Positions 12,691 to 26,165 of a stretch of DNA of 64,000 nucleotides are shown piece after piece. The stretch is from Azorinus chamasolen (taxonomy: Eukaryota; Mollusca; Bivalvia; Cardiida; Solecurtidae). The stretch's first letter is position 1. Every line of letters starts with the position of its first letter. Made by a program: the position numbers and the translations under genes. The stretch lies in the NCBI GenBank assembly GCA_963576725.1, contig OY755246.1, forward strand, positions 77,119,975 to 77,183,974, read 5' to 3'. The notes beneath the pieces are model-generated. The model did not search any database. It had not been told where the DNA came from and was given only the letters and a program-made list of their open reading frames with translations.

Positions 12691-15600
12691 GTTTTTATAA
12701 CTCATGAAATAATAAATGACTTGATCACTAAAGAGTGGCTTTACTGTATGTTATGGTAAATGAAAAAATAACATTCAATTAAGCAAACAATGTAGACCTT
12801 TGACCACAGGATATCACATCAAATTTGACAGATAAACATTACAGATTTAACTACTGACAAATAGTGTAGATGCTGATAAAACAACGTTTGTTACCGTGGC
12901 ACCTGGTGTAGTAGATCTACAGAGAAATTGCTGAAGACTCTTTCTGTGCGACCTGTACAAACTTTAGTTGACAGAGATTCCTTTTGGCGGATTTTGTAGA
13001 TCTAAATCAAACAACTGCTGTAGGAGCTAGCTGATCAAGATATGCTCTGTTTGCTTATGAAATAATGTAGAGCTAATAAAACATATATATAACTGATTTC
13101 ACAAAAAATAAACCTACCAAACCAACACAAACATACTAACATATAAACAGAACGTATATGATCTTTGCCCTTTAAATGTTGAATATTCAAAGTGGAATGG
13201 TTCACCAGTGGTTTACTAAAGTCCATTCAGTATGGAAAACTTATATATATGTATGTCAGAGGAACAGTGCATATCTTGAGCAGGAGCCTCCTGTAGGAGC
13301 TCTCTGATCTGGATGTACACCGTTTGCCAATGGCAGTGCACTCTTTCTCCGAGTTTGAAGGATTAAACGACGTAAATATCCATTTAACGAGGACTGCATT
13401 ACTCTTTAACCAGCGAGAGAAGACTTTTGTAAAGAGAGGCAACCCAGATCGCATGGCTTCTGTAGGATTTATACAGCCCTGATTCTATAATATTTGCCAA
13501 AGGTAAATTCTTTTGTTCATATATCATGTAAAATCAGTCAACAAATAGTTGATACTACGACAATAGACGGGGTATCTATTTACCATATTAGACAGTTAAG
13601 AATTAGAATCGAATGTTATAAAACATTTTGCCTGAGTATATGTTCATTCTCAAACGACCGATTGGTCAGATGTTGGGCTTTACCAATCAGATACAATATA
13701 CTTGAGAATGATGCCAAACTCAGACTCAAACCTCGGAGCCAGAAGTGTGACGTAAGAATCACACAACACACACGTCGTGATTAGACACTAGCTTTTCGTT
13801 CTGATCTGGATCCACATTGTTTGTAAATACACGTTGTCATGAACAAAAATATAATAAAATCACATGTTTGCAAATACATAAGTATACTTTATTTTAATGA
13901 TAACTAAACGGAATATAAAATAAACATGTTTACCATCAGTTCCGAATACCGCCATCGATCGTAATATCCAAAGTTATAATAATATCTAATTCGTCAGTAG
14001 GGGTAATTTAATCTGGTGTACGAAATCACAAAGAACTTTAGCTCCATATCTATCTTGTCCTACAATTATCTAGTTTCTCGTACAGTGTCACTGAATATTC
14101 AGAGTGGAATAGCCCATCAATATTTCACTATAGAGTCCACTCAGTATGAAAGGTTAAACTATGATATAGGTTTTAGAATGGCAAATTACAGTTTATTTAA
14201 AACACTTCCTAAATATCCACGGTACGCTTGACCTGTTTGACTATTGGAATGGTGATTTGAAAATGTAACTTAGAAAGGGTTAAATTACCATTAGCCTGAT
14301 ATCAATGGTGCAATGCATACTGCTGCCAAGTATTGTTGTTTGCAAACATTGTCGTCTGCTATAGTAGTATTCGTAACACAACGTTACCGCAGTAGCAAAC
14401 AGATAGGGTACTAAGTTACTAAGTTACTCGGCATCTCGACTGTTTGTCTAGGTAATCATACAAGTAACATTGGCAGTGAAAGAGTTAGGTAAATGCTCTG
14501 ATGCTAATTAAACGACAAATACATGTACGTAACTCGGCATCTTGTTTGGAGGCAAACAGTTTTGTTTGAAATTAGTGTCGCCAATCAAGGAATATGTAAA
14601 ATGAAATATAGATATACTTGAGAAAAAACAAACAACAACACGTAAACAAACGACAATTTTTTGCAGATGACAATATTTGACATGCCATAATTCTGCAGTG
14701 TTGAAATTATCGATTTTTAATGGCATTGATATCTACGCGTATGCCTATAATAATGTAATATTTGCTAATGGCGGTAGTCTTATTTGACTAATCTTCGACA
14801 GACTCTGCAAACCGCTTATTTCAAGATCAGAGGCCGAGTAAATCGGTATCTGATCAGGATCAATGCTGTTTGTCAAGTGTATTATGATTTAAAGAAAACA
14901 AGTAATTAAAAAATAAACTTCACACCTAAACCAAAGCAGACGATAAACTTTGCAATCCAATTCCATTCGATTATCAATAGATGTATATCGAACCGGATGT
15001 AATCTACGTCACTTATGCAAAGTGTCGGTATTCTATCTTGATTCTTGTGAACTTTAACCTGCTGCGAACGGATGAGTTATTATCTTTGCAAAGAATTTGG
15101 ATCCATGTGAGACGCCGAGTAATTTGGCTTCTCATCAGGATCCAAACTGTTTGATACCATTGAGGCGTTGATGAAAGGAAATTCAAGATAAATCAACTGT
15201 AGCTACTTAAATCGATGACGTACCCTACCAATTACAGTTTTGCTCAGCAGGTTAAAGGTTAAATACAACGTTTCATATTACGAATTACCCTATCGCTGCC
15301 ATTTTTTTGTCTTCTGCAAACATTGCTAACTGCTACAAGTTCTAATTTTCTTCTTTTTGTTTTTTAAAAAAAATCTTCAATTTTTTACATGACCATCGCA
15401 TCGAACAGTTTGGATCCTGATGAGACGCCTTGCTATTTAATATCTTATAAGGAGCCAAACTGTTCCTGTTTGCACATGTTCTATCAGACCAATCATTGGC
15501 AGCCATAGGGCTAATATTGCAGATCCGTCTCTGTCGTCTGCTTACATAGATCTACAGTAAAACATTACTACGATCGCTAAATAATACGAACACTCGATAA

Positions 15601-15837
15601 AACGAACACTCGATAAAACGAACTTTTAGTGCCGATGAACTGAGAACTTTTAAAGCAGGTAGCTAAATAATGGAGGGTCTTTCCCCATGCATTTAGATGC
15701 CGCTTTTTCACTGACACTGTAGTCAGAAAGCGGTTCATACGGAATGATACCACAGGTAAATCTGTGATTAGATTTGTTAACAATTTGGATCCAGATGAGA
15801 CGCCGACTAACTTGGCGTCTAAGCAGGGCTCAGACTA

Positions 15838-16107
15838 CAGTGGAACATCGATATCTCGAACTCGGATAATGCAAACTTCGAAATAAACATTCGGTCCGGA
15901 TCATACTTTGTAGGGGAGAAAACTTCTCACTACACATAGAAGACATGTGGCCGCTGGATGCTAGTCGCAAGTAAGATCTTTCAGCATTACTTTATACCTG
16001 CATAGAGTGTCATGTCGTGAAAGTTTATAAATGGATTGACTCGAAAACCCGTTATCTCGAAGTAATTTGTATGCTCCGTTAAAGCTCGAGATATCGCGGT
16101 TCCGCTG
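15838..16107. repeat. TA-flanked palindromic element P5 in copy B
   Basis: This element of about 270 bp has inverted ends CAGTGGAACATCG and CGCGGTTCCGCTG and flanking TA dinucleotides at 15836-15837 and 16108-16109. The ends and the TA duplication are typical of non-autonomous Tc1/mariner-superfamily (pogo-type) elements. It has no open frame of interest. Confidence 0.75.
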
Positions 16108-19100
16108 TATATGAAATTTCAGCATGTTTTGAGAAGGAATTGATGTGAAATTGATCGACACCGGTGGCCGAAAGAATTGAAGACCAGTGACGATACTTAT
16201 TTGAGTTTAGATTAGCGAGGTTTTACTGTATTTATGTTGCTGGTCCTGTAATCAGTATGACCTGTTCAGTGTTACATAAAAACTATTAAACCATTAGTTC
16301 TACCCTTCCCATAGTAAACACGAGCTGGTTGGCATTTACAAACACCTCAATGTTGATCTCCTTGTGATGACCACTTAAGACAGGTTGTCTCACATCGATT
16401 AGTAATGCATTAAAATAAACACGTCAATATATAAATTGTGTTTGCTACTATAAGATATTTTTGTTATTGTGTGCATTTAAACACTCAAATCTCATCCTGA
16501 ATAGAGGACTTCTTTTCTCTGATCTTGATCAACATTTTCTCCTACGCCTCCGTTTAAGGACGCTATGCATTAATGGTTAAATATTAACATCTTACACATG
16601 CATTCTGTCGCCTTTCCAAACAGGATATACCAAGATCCTACAGAAGCAGTTTGATAAGGCCCTGGCCCCAGCTTTACGAACATTCGTAAGTAATTATTTA
16701 ACTAAATTCTGAAGGGTGGTGATCCCCCGAAAGCAAAAATTGCAACACAAAAAGAGATAAAAAAGAGCATAGCGTTTCATGCATTAGTGTTTATTGTGAC
16801 ACGAAAGGGTAAGAGATTTGCTCCATTATCATTTTAAGAACAAATATTTTATTTGATAATAACTGAAGGTGATCTAATGCAAAACACTATTTAAGAATTT
16901 GTAACAGAATTAAGAATTTAACAAAATCATTTTGGGTTTAACTAGCTGAATATTCCTTTGCAAAAACCGATATTTTCTATTTTAAACTATAACAGAATAT
17001 ATCCAAGGTTTCTGTTAAGATAAAATTATTTTACATATTTCATCTAAATATAAGTGTAATACCCCTAATAAGTTAAGCCTGATACTAAGTAATTATTTAT
17101 GAATGTTCATAAAACTGAGACCTGGTCTGTTTGCTTCTGACATGAATAATCATGAGGAAGGGGGTTAAGGAAACGATAGTATTTAAATATCACATCATAT
17201 GGAGGGCAACAATACGTATTGTCAGCCTGAGGTTGGTAATTGACATTGCCATACCGAGTGTTGACAATACGTGCTGTCGCCCCCACCCATGGCATGTTAT
17301 ATTTATTTTATTATACCGAACATCACAATCAATTTCATCAGAATAAAATATTTATTCATTGACAACAACAAACAGTTTGAAACAAAACTATTCTCGGTGC
17401 TTAAAGCTCACAGAACAGCTACACGCACTTGGTACTGGTGGAGTCCTTTCGACTTTCCAATCTTGGCAGATCGTCTTCCGAAATAGCCACAAAACGCAAT
17501 ACATGTATTTATCAAATTAAACTAAAAATGTGAAAATTACGTTTGGTGGTCGAATTGCAAGCGTCGGATGACGTCACACGAATGACGCGGATGACGTCAC
17601 GCACACAATTTAATAAGAGCTCATTGATATAGACGTAATGTTCCCCGCACGAGATAATGTTGCATGGAACAGTACACATTCTTTCTTGGCAGGTACGCTC
17701 GTATATCTGGAGCTGATATCCTTGTATTATCTGGAGCTTTGATCACCATGGAACTCATGCTATTACTTTTATCACCTGATTTTCAAACAGGAATATTAGT
17801 GGGGAAGAATGTAGACGGCAGATGACCTCGTTCATGTAATTACAGGATGAAAGTCGTGGTGATATCTCCTAAAGGAACTTTCTGCATGACTTTCACACTG
17901 CCTTAAGTTGCGACCTGTTCAAAATCCTGCATTGATGTGTATTTTAGATCTAGGTTTTACTGCAGATTTACTAATAAATCGTATGTTTCGTTGTGATTCA
18001 TCGGTATGTGTTGCTTCTAAATATAGATTAGTCTTCTTTTCAATATATTGGTTTACTTGGTTTATTCGTAAAATGAACTGTGTATTTCCAGTTTGATATA
18101 ACTAATGTGCACATGCGTTAACAGATATGGCCAATGACCAGGTGCTTCTATATCACGTGACTTGTAGGGAATTCCATCTATGAAGACATTCCGACTTGAG
18201 TAACGACGCGCATACTGAATGTGGATAATGATGGAAATCATACAATAACAATTTACTGGTAAATAGCTTACAATTATATCTTCATTTTTACTGTAGCCTT
18301 TCGAGTACTTGATTATTAATCTTAGAAACATACATAAATATAAGGAGCACACAATGGTGTATTTGAAATCGAAAGTAAAAACTTTTAAGAAATAATGACA
18401 CCTTAACTATTAAATGAAATTTTATAATGGGAGATGAACACCTGGATTGTTTGTTATTGGTAGAAAAAATGAAATCAGATCTATATCGCTTCATAAGCAA
18501 ACACAACAACGGTTAAAAACAAAGAGGGCTCGAATGTGATATGTTTGTTTACTTCCTTGTATCCATGGGGCACACATGAAGGGAACACGTTTACAGTACG
18601 ATCAGAGGTCACACGTAAAATAAATAAATATTTGCTATCTCTGCTTCATATTATATTATAGTTATGGGCGTATTTAATTATTCACTCCATAGATACAGTT
18701 ACTGAGCTTACAGTCTTTGCAAACAGAGTACATGTAGATCATAATCGATGTCTGTAGAAGCTGTATCACCAGGTTTTCACACCGAACTAATTCCAACTAA
18801 GCTCTTTTAGAATCATCTACATTGTATTTCCTGTTGAGGAGATTTAAACTGAACCGCTTCTAGCTGAACTCTTGAAACTGACCTTTTCAACTTTAACTGC
18901 ATCAGCTAACCAATTTCAAGCTAAGGTATTTCTAACCTTGTTACCTAAGACAACGTACTAATATCATCACTTGTTCTTTTCATCTGTAGGCCTAGGTCAC
19001 TAAAATGGAAATACCAGAATAATCAATACGATATGTGATATCCCCTTTGAACCTGAGATTTCAAAAATTGTATAATATCGTGTTTTGAAACAGGTGGTAG

Positions 19101-20509
19101 CTTAATGCAAGAATAATGAGTTTTGCCGAAAGCTCCTGCATGGTTTTAAAAACTCATGAAATAATAAATGACTTGGTCGCTAAAGAGTGGCTTTACTGTA
19201 TGTTATGGTAAATGAAAAAAATAACATTCAATTAAGCAAACAATGTAGACCTTTGACCACAATGCCTGGTGAGGATATCACATCAAAATCTGACAGACAA
19301 ACATTACAGATTTAACTACTGACAACTAGTGTAGATTCTGATCAAACGACTTTTTACCTTGGCACCTGGTGTAGATCTACAGAGAAAATGCTGATGACTC
19401 TTTCTGTGCGACATTTACAAACTTAAGTTGACAGAGGTTCCTTTTGGCGGAGTTTGAAACGGACTGCTGTAGGAGCTAGCTGATCAAGATATGCTCTGTT
19501 TGCTTATGAAATAATGTAGAGCTAATAAAACATATATATAACAGATTTAAATGTTGAATATTAAGTGGTTCACTAAAGTCCATTCAGTATGGAAAGCTTA
19601 TATATGTGTATGTCAGAGGAACAGTGCATGTCCTCTAGGAGCCCTCTGATCTTGATGTGCACCGATTGCAAATGGTTGTGCACTCTAACCCCGCATTCAA
19701 AAGGTTAGAAGACGTAAATATTCGTTTAACGGGGACTACATTAACCTTTAACCAGCAGCGAGAGAAAACTTTAAAAGCTTTTGTAAGGAGAGTCAACCCA
19801 GATATCATGGCTTCTGTAGGATTTATACAGCCCTGATTCTATAATAGTTGCCAAAGGTAAATTCTTTTGTTCATATATCATGTAAAATCAGTCAACAAAT
19901 ATTTAATACTACGACCAAAGATGGGGGTATCTATTTACCATATTAGACAGTTAAGAATTAGGATCGAATGTTATAAAACATTTGCTTGAGTATATGTTCA
20001 TTCTCAAACGACCGACTGGTCAGATGTTGGGCTTTACCAATCAGATACTTGAGAATGAAGTCTAACTCAGACTCAAACCTCATATAGCAAGAGGTGTGAC
20101 GTAAGAAGCACACAACACACACGTCGTGATTAGATCGCTTCTTCACTAGCTTTTCGTTCTGATCTGGATCCAAACTGTTTGTAAATACGCGTTGTTATGA
20201 ACATAAAATAATAAAGTCACATGTTTGCAAATACATAAATATACTTCTTTATTTTTAATGACAACTAAATGGAATATAAAATAAACATGTCTACCATCAG
20301 TTCCGAATACAGCCATCGATCGTAATATCCAAAGTTATAATGATATCTAATTCGTCAATGGGGGCAATTTAATCTGGTGTACGAAATGACAAAGAACCAT
20401 AGCTCCATATTTATCATGTCCAACAATTATCTAGTCTCCTTTAACGTGTCACCGTTAATCCTTTCAACACTGAATATTCAGAGTGGAATAGCCCACCGAT
20501 ATTTAACTA

Positions 20510-20785
20510 CAGTAAAGCCTCTCTATAACGGCCAATAAATTACATTAAGTATTTTGTGTTAAAGGCAGGTGGTTGCTTAAAGCAAGGCGAGAGTAAAACA
20601 GAACGCTCCTATAGGAGCGTTCCGTTTTACTTCACCTTGCTTTAGGCAGCCACCTGCCATAAATACCAACTACATGTAATTAACATAATTTAGTGGCAGA
20701 AACAGAACGCTCCTATAGGCAGTCGCCTGCCATAATAATCAACTAATTAACATAATTTAGTGGCCGATATAGAGAGGTTTTACTG
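20510..20785. repeat. TA-flanked palindromic element P3 in copy C
   Basis: The ends are CAGTAAAGCCTCTCTATA and TATAGAGAGGTTTTACTG, flanked by TA at 20508-20509 and 20786-20787. The long inner palindrome GTAAAACAGAACGCTCC...GGAGCGTTCCGTTTTAC has its core GCTCCTATAGGAGC at 20605-20618. A partial second centre follows. Copies A (near 6682) and B (near 14130) carry the uninterrupted target CACTATAGAG. Confidence 0.85.
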
Positions 20786-23700
20786 TATATAGTTCACTCA
20801 GTATCAACGGTTTAACCACGCTAGAGGATTAAGAATGGCATACAGGGTACACCCCGATAAGAGGGCTCATGCTGTAACCCTCTGATCTGGGTCTACATTG
20901 TTTGCAGTTGTCAGTAAACCTTTGTTCCGAGCTCAAATGGTTAACTAGTTTCAGTACAGAAAAATGAGCTGCCAATGCCCGTAGCAAACAGTTTAGATCC
21001 AGATGATAAATCACCCCGAGGAACCCCCTCTTCAAGGTCTGTGCTGTTCGTCAACATGCACACTATTTAAGAAACTGTCTGACTATCCACGGTAAGCTTG
21101 ACCTGTTTGATGGTTTGAATGATGATTTGAAAGGGTTGAGTAACCATTAGCCTGGCATGTTGCATGATATATCACTGCCAAGTATTGTTGTCTGCAAAAG
21201 TTGTCTTCTGCTGTTATTTTCGTTTGCAGTAGCAAACAGCTTGGATACTAAGTCACTCGGCATCTCGACTACTTGCATAGGTAACCACACAAGTTACCTT
21301 GTCAACGAAAGAGTTGAAAAATTCTTCTGTAGCAAATTAAATGAAAACTAGTTCGGTGTCTTCATCCGGATAAAACAGTTTGAAATTATTGTCGCCGTTC
21401 AAGGAATACATAGAAAGGAAGATACATGTACATTGAAACTAACGACGTAAGCAGACGACATTTTTCTACAGACGACACTGTGTACCGTGCCAAGGTTAAA
21501 TTTCTGTTATCTACAATGTTGAAAGTATTGATTAAAATGAACTATATTGACGATATCTATAACAAGAAATATCTTTTAAAAAGATATTCAGCGGCATTCA
21601 AATATTGGCACAATGTACAAAACAATCTCTGCAATATTTATTTCAATGTTTGGAGATTCTACTAGTACAGAGAACTAGATCTATGAATGGTTGCATGTTA
21701 TTATACTAACAGAGAAGCATGCAATGAAAATGAAATGGAGTAGAAGAAGAATTTATTGAAATATTTCAAGTTGCTTTTATAGGAAATCACTTTTAAAATG
21801 TACGATGTCAAAGTAATGTCTTAAAACTATCTCAAGTTAGTTCTTTAGTTTACCTTTTATAAATGTACATGAAAGCGCTTATATTTGTATTGATATGAAG
21901 ATCAGAAATTGAATGCACTTTAAAGCATGAAGTTTTTGTATGTGCAGAGTCTGTAATTCCATAAAGAACTGTATTATTTAGCCAAGATCAACGCTTTAAT
22001 CGACTTGTGTGCATCATCATTAATGACATCATTAACTGAATCTACATGTATTTTTACAACAATATAACCTACTCTATGAACCCAAACCCCATGTGATAGA
22101 GCCATAGTAATAACCTTCAGTAAGTAGCTTTATATCAAAGAGAGCCAACAACCAGAGTCTCGGTGCTTTGGTTTGGGATAGTAATTAATACTATTAATAC
22201 CACTACTCTAATATACTAAACAACCCTTCTTCTTTATTTCCTATAGCACTGCCTGTGAATTATGGTGGTTTCGGCAAACTACCTGTTCGTCAAAGTGGAC
22301 TTTATTATCAAATGTTGTATTAATTGATAGCAAAATGATAGTAAAGGTTTGAAAGTTTAATAGAGGTTTCGACAAACTGGTAATATTGCTCAGCAACCAT
22401 TACCATGAGGTGATAAATATCAGTACATCAGTACTTTGATTTTATGGGAATTTCCAGGTCTTAAAATCTATTTTAAGAACATAACTTTCGACAGTCGACA
22501 GTCTTCGGTCCCATGCTAAATATCTGCGTAAATAATTACTTTCTGTACTATATGGCGTTTTGACTGAACTCTAAGAAGTTTATAGAACATGTCTGTGTAA
22601 CATGGTGCCTTACATGTGTTGTGATTATGTTAAATTATTGCATTGAATTCAATTTGCGAGGCCGAAGCAGCTAATTATCATAAAACATGGTGTTTGAATA
22701 ACTGCAATATCGTAATAATTACCCCAGGAAATTCGACACGTTAGTAGACTGTATATCAGAATTTTACATAGTTTCGGAATGTGTCGAGGCATATAAAAAG
22801 GTTGTATGCCAGTCAAGGTATTCACTAATGAAAATACAGTATACTACTAGGTCATATGCAAATTACAATGTAACAGTTTCTCATTGGTGGAAAACTAGAA
22901 CAAAAGTGAAAATAGACAGCTAGCCGCTGAATAACTTAGTCTTGTTTATGTCAGCAATACTTCTGTTTGGAAATTCTGTGACACTTATGGCAAACAGTAT
23001 AGAGCCAGATGAGATGCCGAATAAATCTTATCAGGATAAAAGCTATTTGACAATCTCATTAAGGATTAAAAAAGGGAGAAAGAAGCTCCACGTCGAAACC
23101 TGAAACAGACGATAAATTTACCAGCAGACAAATAAAATTCTATTATCAATAGCTTTACATTGAACCGGAAGTAATGTAGATCTACGTCACTTTTAAACTG
23201 TTGTATTTTACCTTGTTTCTTATTAACTTTAAACTTTAGTCTACTGGGGGCGGACGAACGATTTTGCGAACAGTTCGGATTAAGATTAGACAACGAGTAA
23301 CTCGGCATCTCATCAGGATCCAAACTGTTTGATATGTGGCGGCGTTGTTGAAAAGAAATACAAGATAAAGCAGCTGTGGCAACTGACGTCGATGGCATTT
23401 TCAATCAACAAAGTTTTGCACAGCACGTTAAAGGTCAAATAAAACATATCTTATTATGATTACTCTATCGCTGCCATCTTTTGTCGTCTGCAAACATTTG
23501 CCATCTTCTACATGTACACGTTCCAGTTTTTGTCTTGAATTGTCTTTAGTTTTTGTCAAGAAGCATGCTCACTGCATCAAACCGTTTGGATCTTTATGAG
23601 ACGCCGGATTATTTAGCATCTTATCAAGAACCACGCTGTTTCTGTCTGCATAGGTTCTCTCAGATTCGCTATTGACGGTCAGAAAGGGCTAGTCTTGTAG

Positions 23701-24011
23701 ATCCGTCTCTGTTGTCTGCTTACAGAGTACACACCTACAGTAAAACACTGATAATACGAACGCTCGATAAAACAAACACTCGATAAAGCGAACCTTTTTA
23801 AACTATGAATTGAGATTTTTTAAGCAGGTAGCTACATAATGGATCTCTCTCATGCATTTAGCTGCCACATAAATTAACGTTTTCACTGACAAGGAAGTCA
23901 GAAAGCGGTTCATACGGACTGATACCACCGGTAAATCACAGGTTGATTTGTAAACGGTTTGGATCCAGATGAGACGTCGAGTAACTTGGCATCTAAGCAG
24001 GATTCAGACTA

Positions 24012-24280
24012 CAGTGGAACCTCGACATCGGTTTACTCGAACTTAAAAAAACTCGAAGTAAAAAATCGATCCCTTTCAAAATCTGAAGTACAGAATTGTT
24101 CTAAAATGTATCACTACACATATCTATGAAACCATGCGACCACTTCATGCAGGTCGCAAGTACTTTAGACCTGCATAAAGTGTCATGTCGTGAAACTTTA
24201 TAAATACACTGACTCGAACTCCCTTTATCTCGAAGTAATGTATATGCTCCTTTAAAGTTCGAGATACCGAGGTTCCACTG
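24012..24280. repeat. TA-flanked palindromic element P5 in copy C
   Basis: The ends are CAGTGGAACCTCGAC and GAGGTTCCACTG, with TA on both sides (24010-24011 and 24281-24282). This is the best-preserved P5 copy in the window. Confidence 0.8.
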
Positions 24281-24920
24281 TATATGAAATTCCAGCATGT
24301 CTGTAGAAGGAACTGAGGGGAAATTGGTCGACAACGGTGACTGATGAAATTATTTGCCGCTAAAAGAATTAAAGACCGGTAACGATACTTAATTGTGTGT
24401 TTAGATTAACGAGGTTTTACTGTATGTATGTTGCTGGTTCTGTGTCACAGCGTCATAAAAACAACACTTAAAACATAAGTTTTACCCCTTCCCACTGTAA
24501 GCACAACCGGGTTGACATTTGCAAACAGTTTGGAACCAGATGAGAGGATGAATAATTCGGTGTCTCATCGGGCTCTATGCTGTTTGATATTCGGTCAAGG
24601 TCAAGACTCTGATAAGAGTCTACTCAGTTTGCAAAGGTGTGAAATAGCGCCTCTATGAGAGAAATGAGTTATGGAATACATTGGGATGGCCCCTTCCTGT
24701 CGTAGGGGTGGGACTCATACTCGGCCTGTTGTATCGGTATGCTGTTTGTGATGATGTATATTTATAGTTCCTTTTCATTTTAAATCTTTACTTATGGATA
24801 TTTATGCAAAAAATTGATATCAATAATTATAATAATATTAATTAAAATAATTCTTATAATAACACAATGTACAATGGAACTTTCTTATCATGATAGAAAC
24901 TGTCGAGTCGTATTTCATAA

Positions 24921-24990
24921 GCAAACAAAGAAGACCCTGATCAGAGGCTTCTATAGGAGCCGTTTGATCTGGGTCTAGTCTGTTTGCAAA
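24921..24990. repeat. Palindromic element, family P2
   Basis: Arms GCAAACAAAGAAGACCCTGA and its approximate complement meet at CTTCTATAGGAGC. The best-known VDPDQ-type spurious frame in the window (24838-25059) overlaps it. Confidence 0.75.
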
Positions 24991-25084
24991 GGCAATAACT
25001 TTAGTCCTGTCACGACTTTCCACATGAATTGCATTGTTAAGTCTTAAGCCGCCATTCATTTATGGAACTAAGGATTGACAAAAG

Positions 25085-25180
25085 AAGGTAGTTGCTTAAT
25101 GCAGGGCAAACGTAATGCAGAAAGCTCCTGTAGGAGCTTTCTGTATTACTTGTGACCTGTATTAAGCTACCACCTGCCTT
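25085..25180. repeat. Palindromic element, family P3 (short form)
   Basis: An arm with GGTAGTTGCTTAATGCAGGG and GTAATGCAGAAA is mirrored around GCTCCTGTAGGAGC (25124-25137). It ends ATTAAGCTACCACCTGCC. Confidence 0.8.
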
Positions 25181-25479
25181 ACAAACCCATAATTTTGACC
25201 TCTTTGTGTTAACCGCTTAAGACATGGTCTACTGTAGAATTATCTCACATCGCTTGGTAATCTACTTAAAGGAACTCGTCCAGATATAAATTGTTTTTGC
25301 GTCATTCAAACACTCTGATTCTGATCCTGACCAGTGCACTACTTCTCTCTGATCTTGATCAACATTATTTCCCTACGTATCCGTTTCAGGACGCTCTGCA
25401 TTAATGGGTAAACCATTTATCTCATACATCTGCACTCTGCCGATATATCTTTAAGGTCTGTTTTACATTACACTGATCT

Positions 25480-26165
25480 CTAGAATATCGTACTAGTATC
25501 ATCTGACGCTTTTGAATAAACGCAGCTCTATTAAATTGAGCTCTAGTATATCGTAATAGTATTATCCGGAGCTTTTGAATATATCCCAGCTGTATTGTCT
25601 GGAGCTCTTGAATATCCCAGTTGTATTACATTGAACTCTATAAAATCGTCATAGCATTAACTTTAATTCTTGAATATATCCTAGCTGTATTATCTGAAGC
25701 TCTAGAATATTGTAATGGTGTTATCCGGACCTCCGGACTGATAGTCAAGCGCGTTACCCCTAGACCACAGCCATCGCAATTGGTCTGGAACTCTTGAATA
25801 GTTCAGTTGTACATATATAGTGTTTTGTCTATATGGATCTCTAGAATATCTCTAAAATAACCCAGCAGTGTGGTCCGGAACTCTTGAATATTTCAGTTGT
25901 ACATAGTGTTTTGTTTATCTTGATCTCTAGAATATCTCTAAAATAACCCAGTTGTATGGTCTGGAATTCTTGAATATTTCAGTTGTACATAGTGTTTTGT
26001 TTATCTGGATCTCTAGAATATCTCTAAAATAACCCAGCTGTATGGTATGAACTCTTGAATAGCATAGCTATATTGTTTTGAGCTCAAGGATATCATACTT
26101 GTATTAACTGGATCTAATATCCTTATTGTATAATCTGGAGCTCTTGAACACCAGCTGTGTTATCT
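25480..26165. repeat. Locally expanded repeat array in copy C
   Basis: Degenerate units of about 30 bp (CCAGCTGTATTATCTGGAGC, TCTTGAATAT) are followed by about three longer units of roughly 86 bp (CTCTAGAATATCTCTAAAAT ... CAGTTGTACATAGTG). The matching place in copies A (about 9690-9745) and B (about 17700-17750) has only two or three short units. Confidence 0.75.
25726..25776 (-). repeat. tRNA-derived SINE head fragment
   Basis: On the minus strand this reads GTGGTCTAGGGGTAACGCGC then TTGACTATCAGTCCGGAGGT. TGGTCTAGGGG fits the pol III A box and the rest resembles a D arm and anticodon arm. There is no B box or T arm, and it is embedded in the array above. It is a SINE or tRNA remnant, not a tRNA gene. 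Confidence 0.4.

Larger units (their letters stand above)
10759..18775. repeat. Complex tandem unit, copy B
   Basis: The second copy follows copy A directly. The junction lies just after a P2 half-element (CTTTGCAAACAGAGTAGATCC ... GAAGCTGTATCACCAG). It is longer than A because of a Naiad fragment at about 11159-12690 and other inserted sequence. It holds no supported gene. Confidence 0.85.

Noticed and set aside
21157..21665. Two small plus-strand frames in copy C
   Set aside because: They lack domains, and the matching positions in copies A and B do not encode the same peptides.
25726..25776. tRNA gene
   Set aside because: Only an A-box half is present; there is no T arm, B box or complete cloverleaf.
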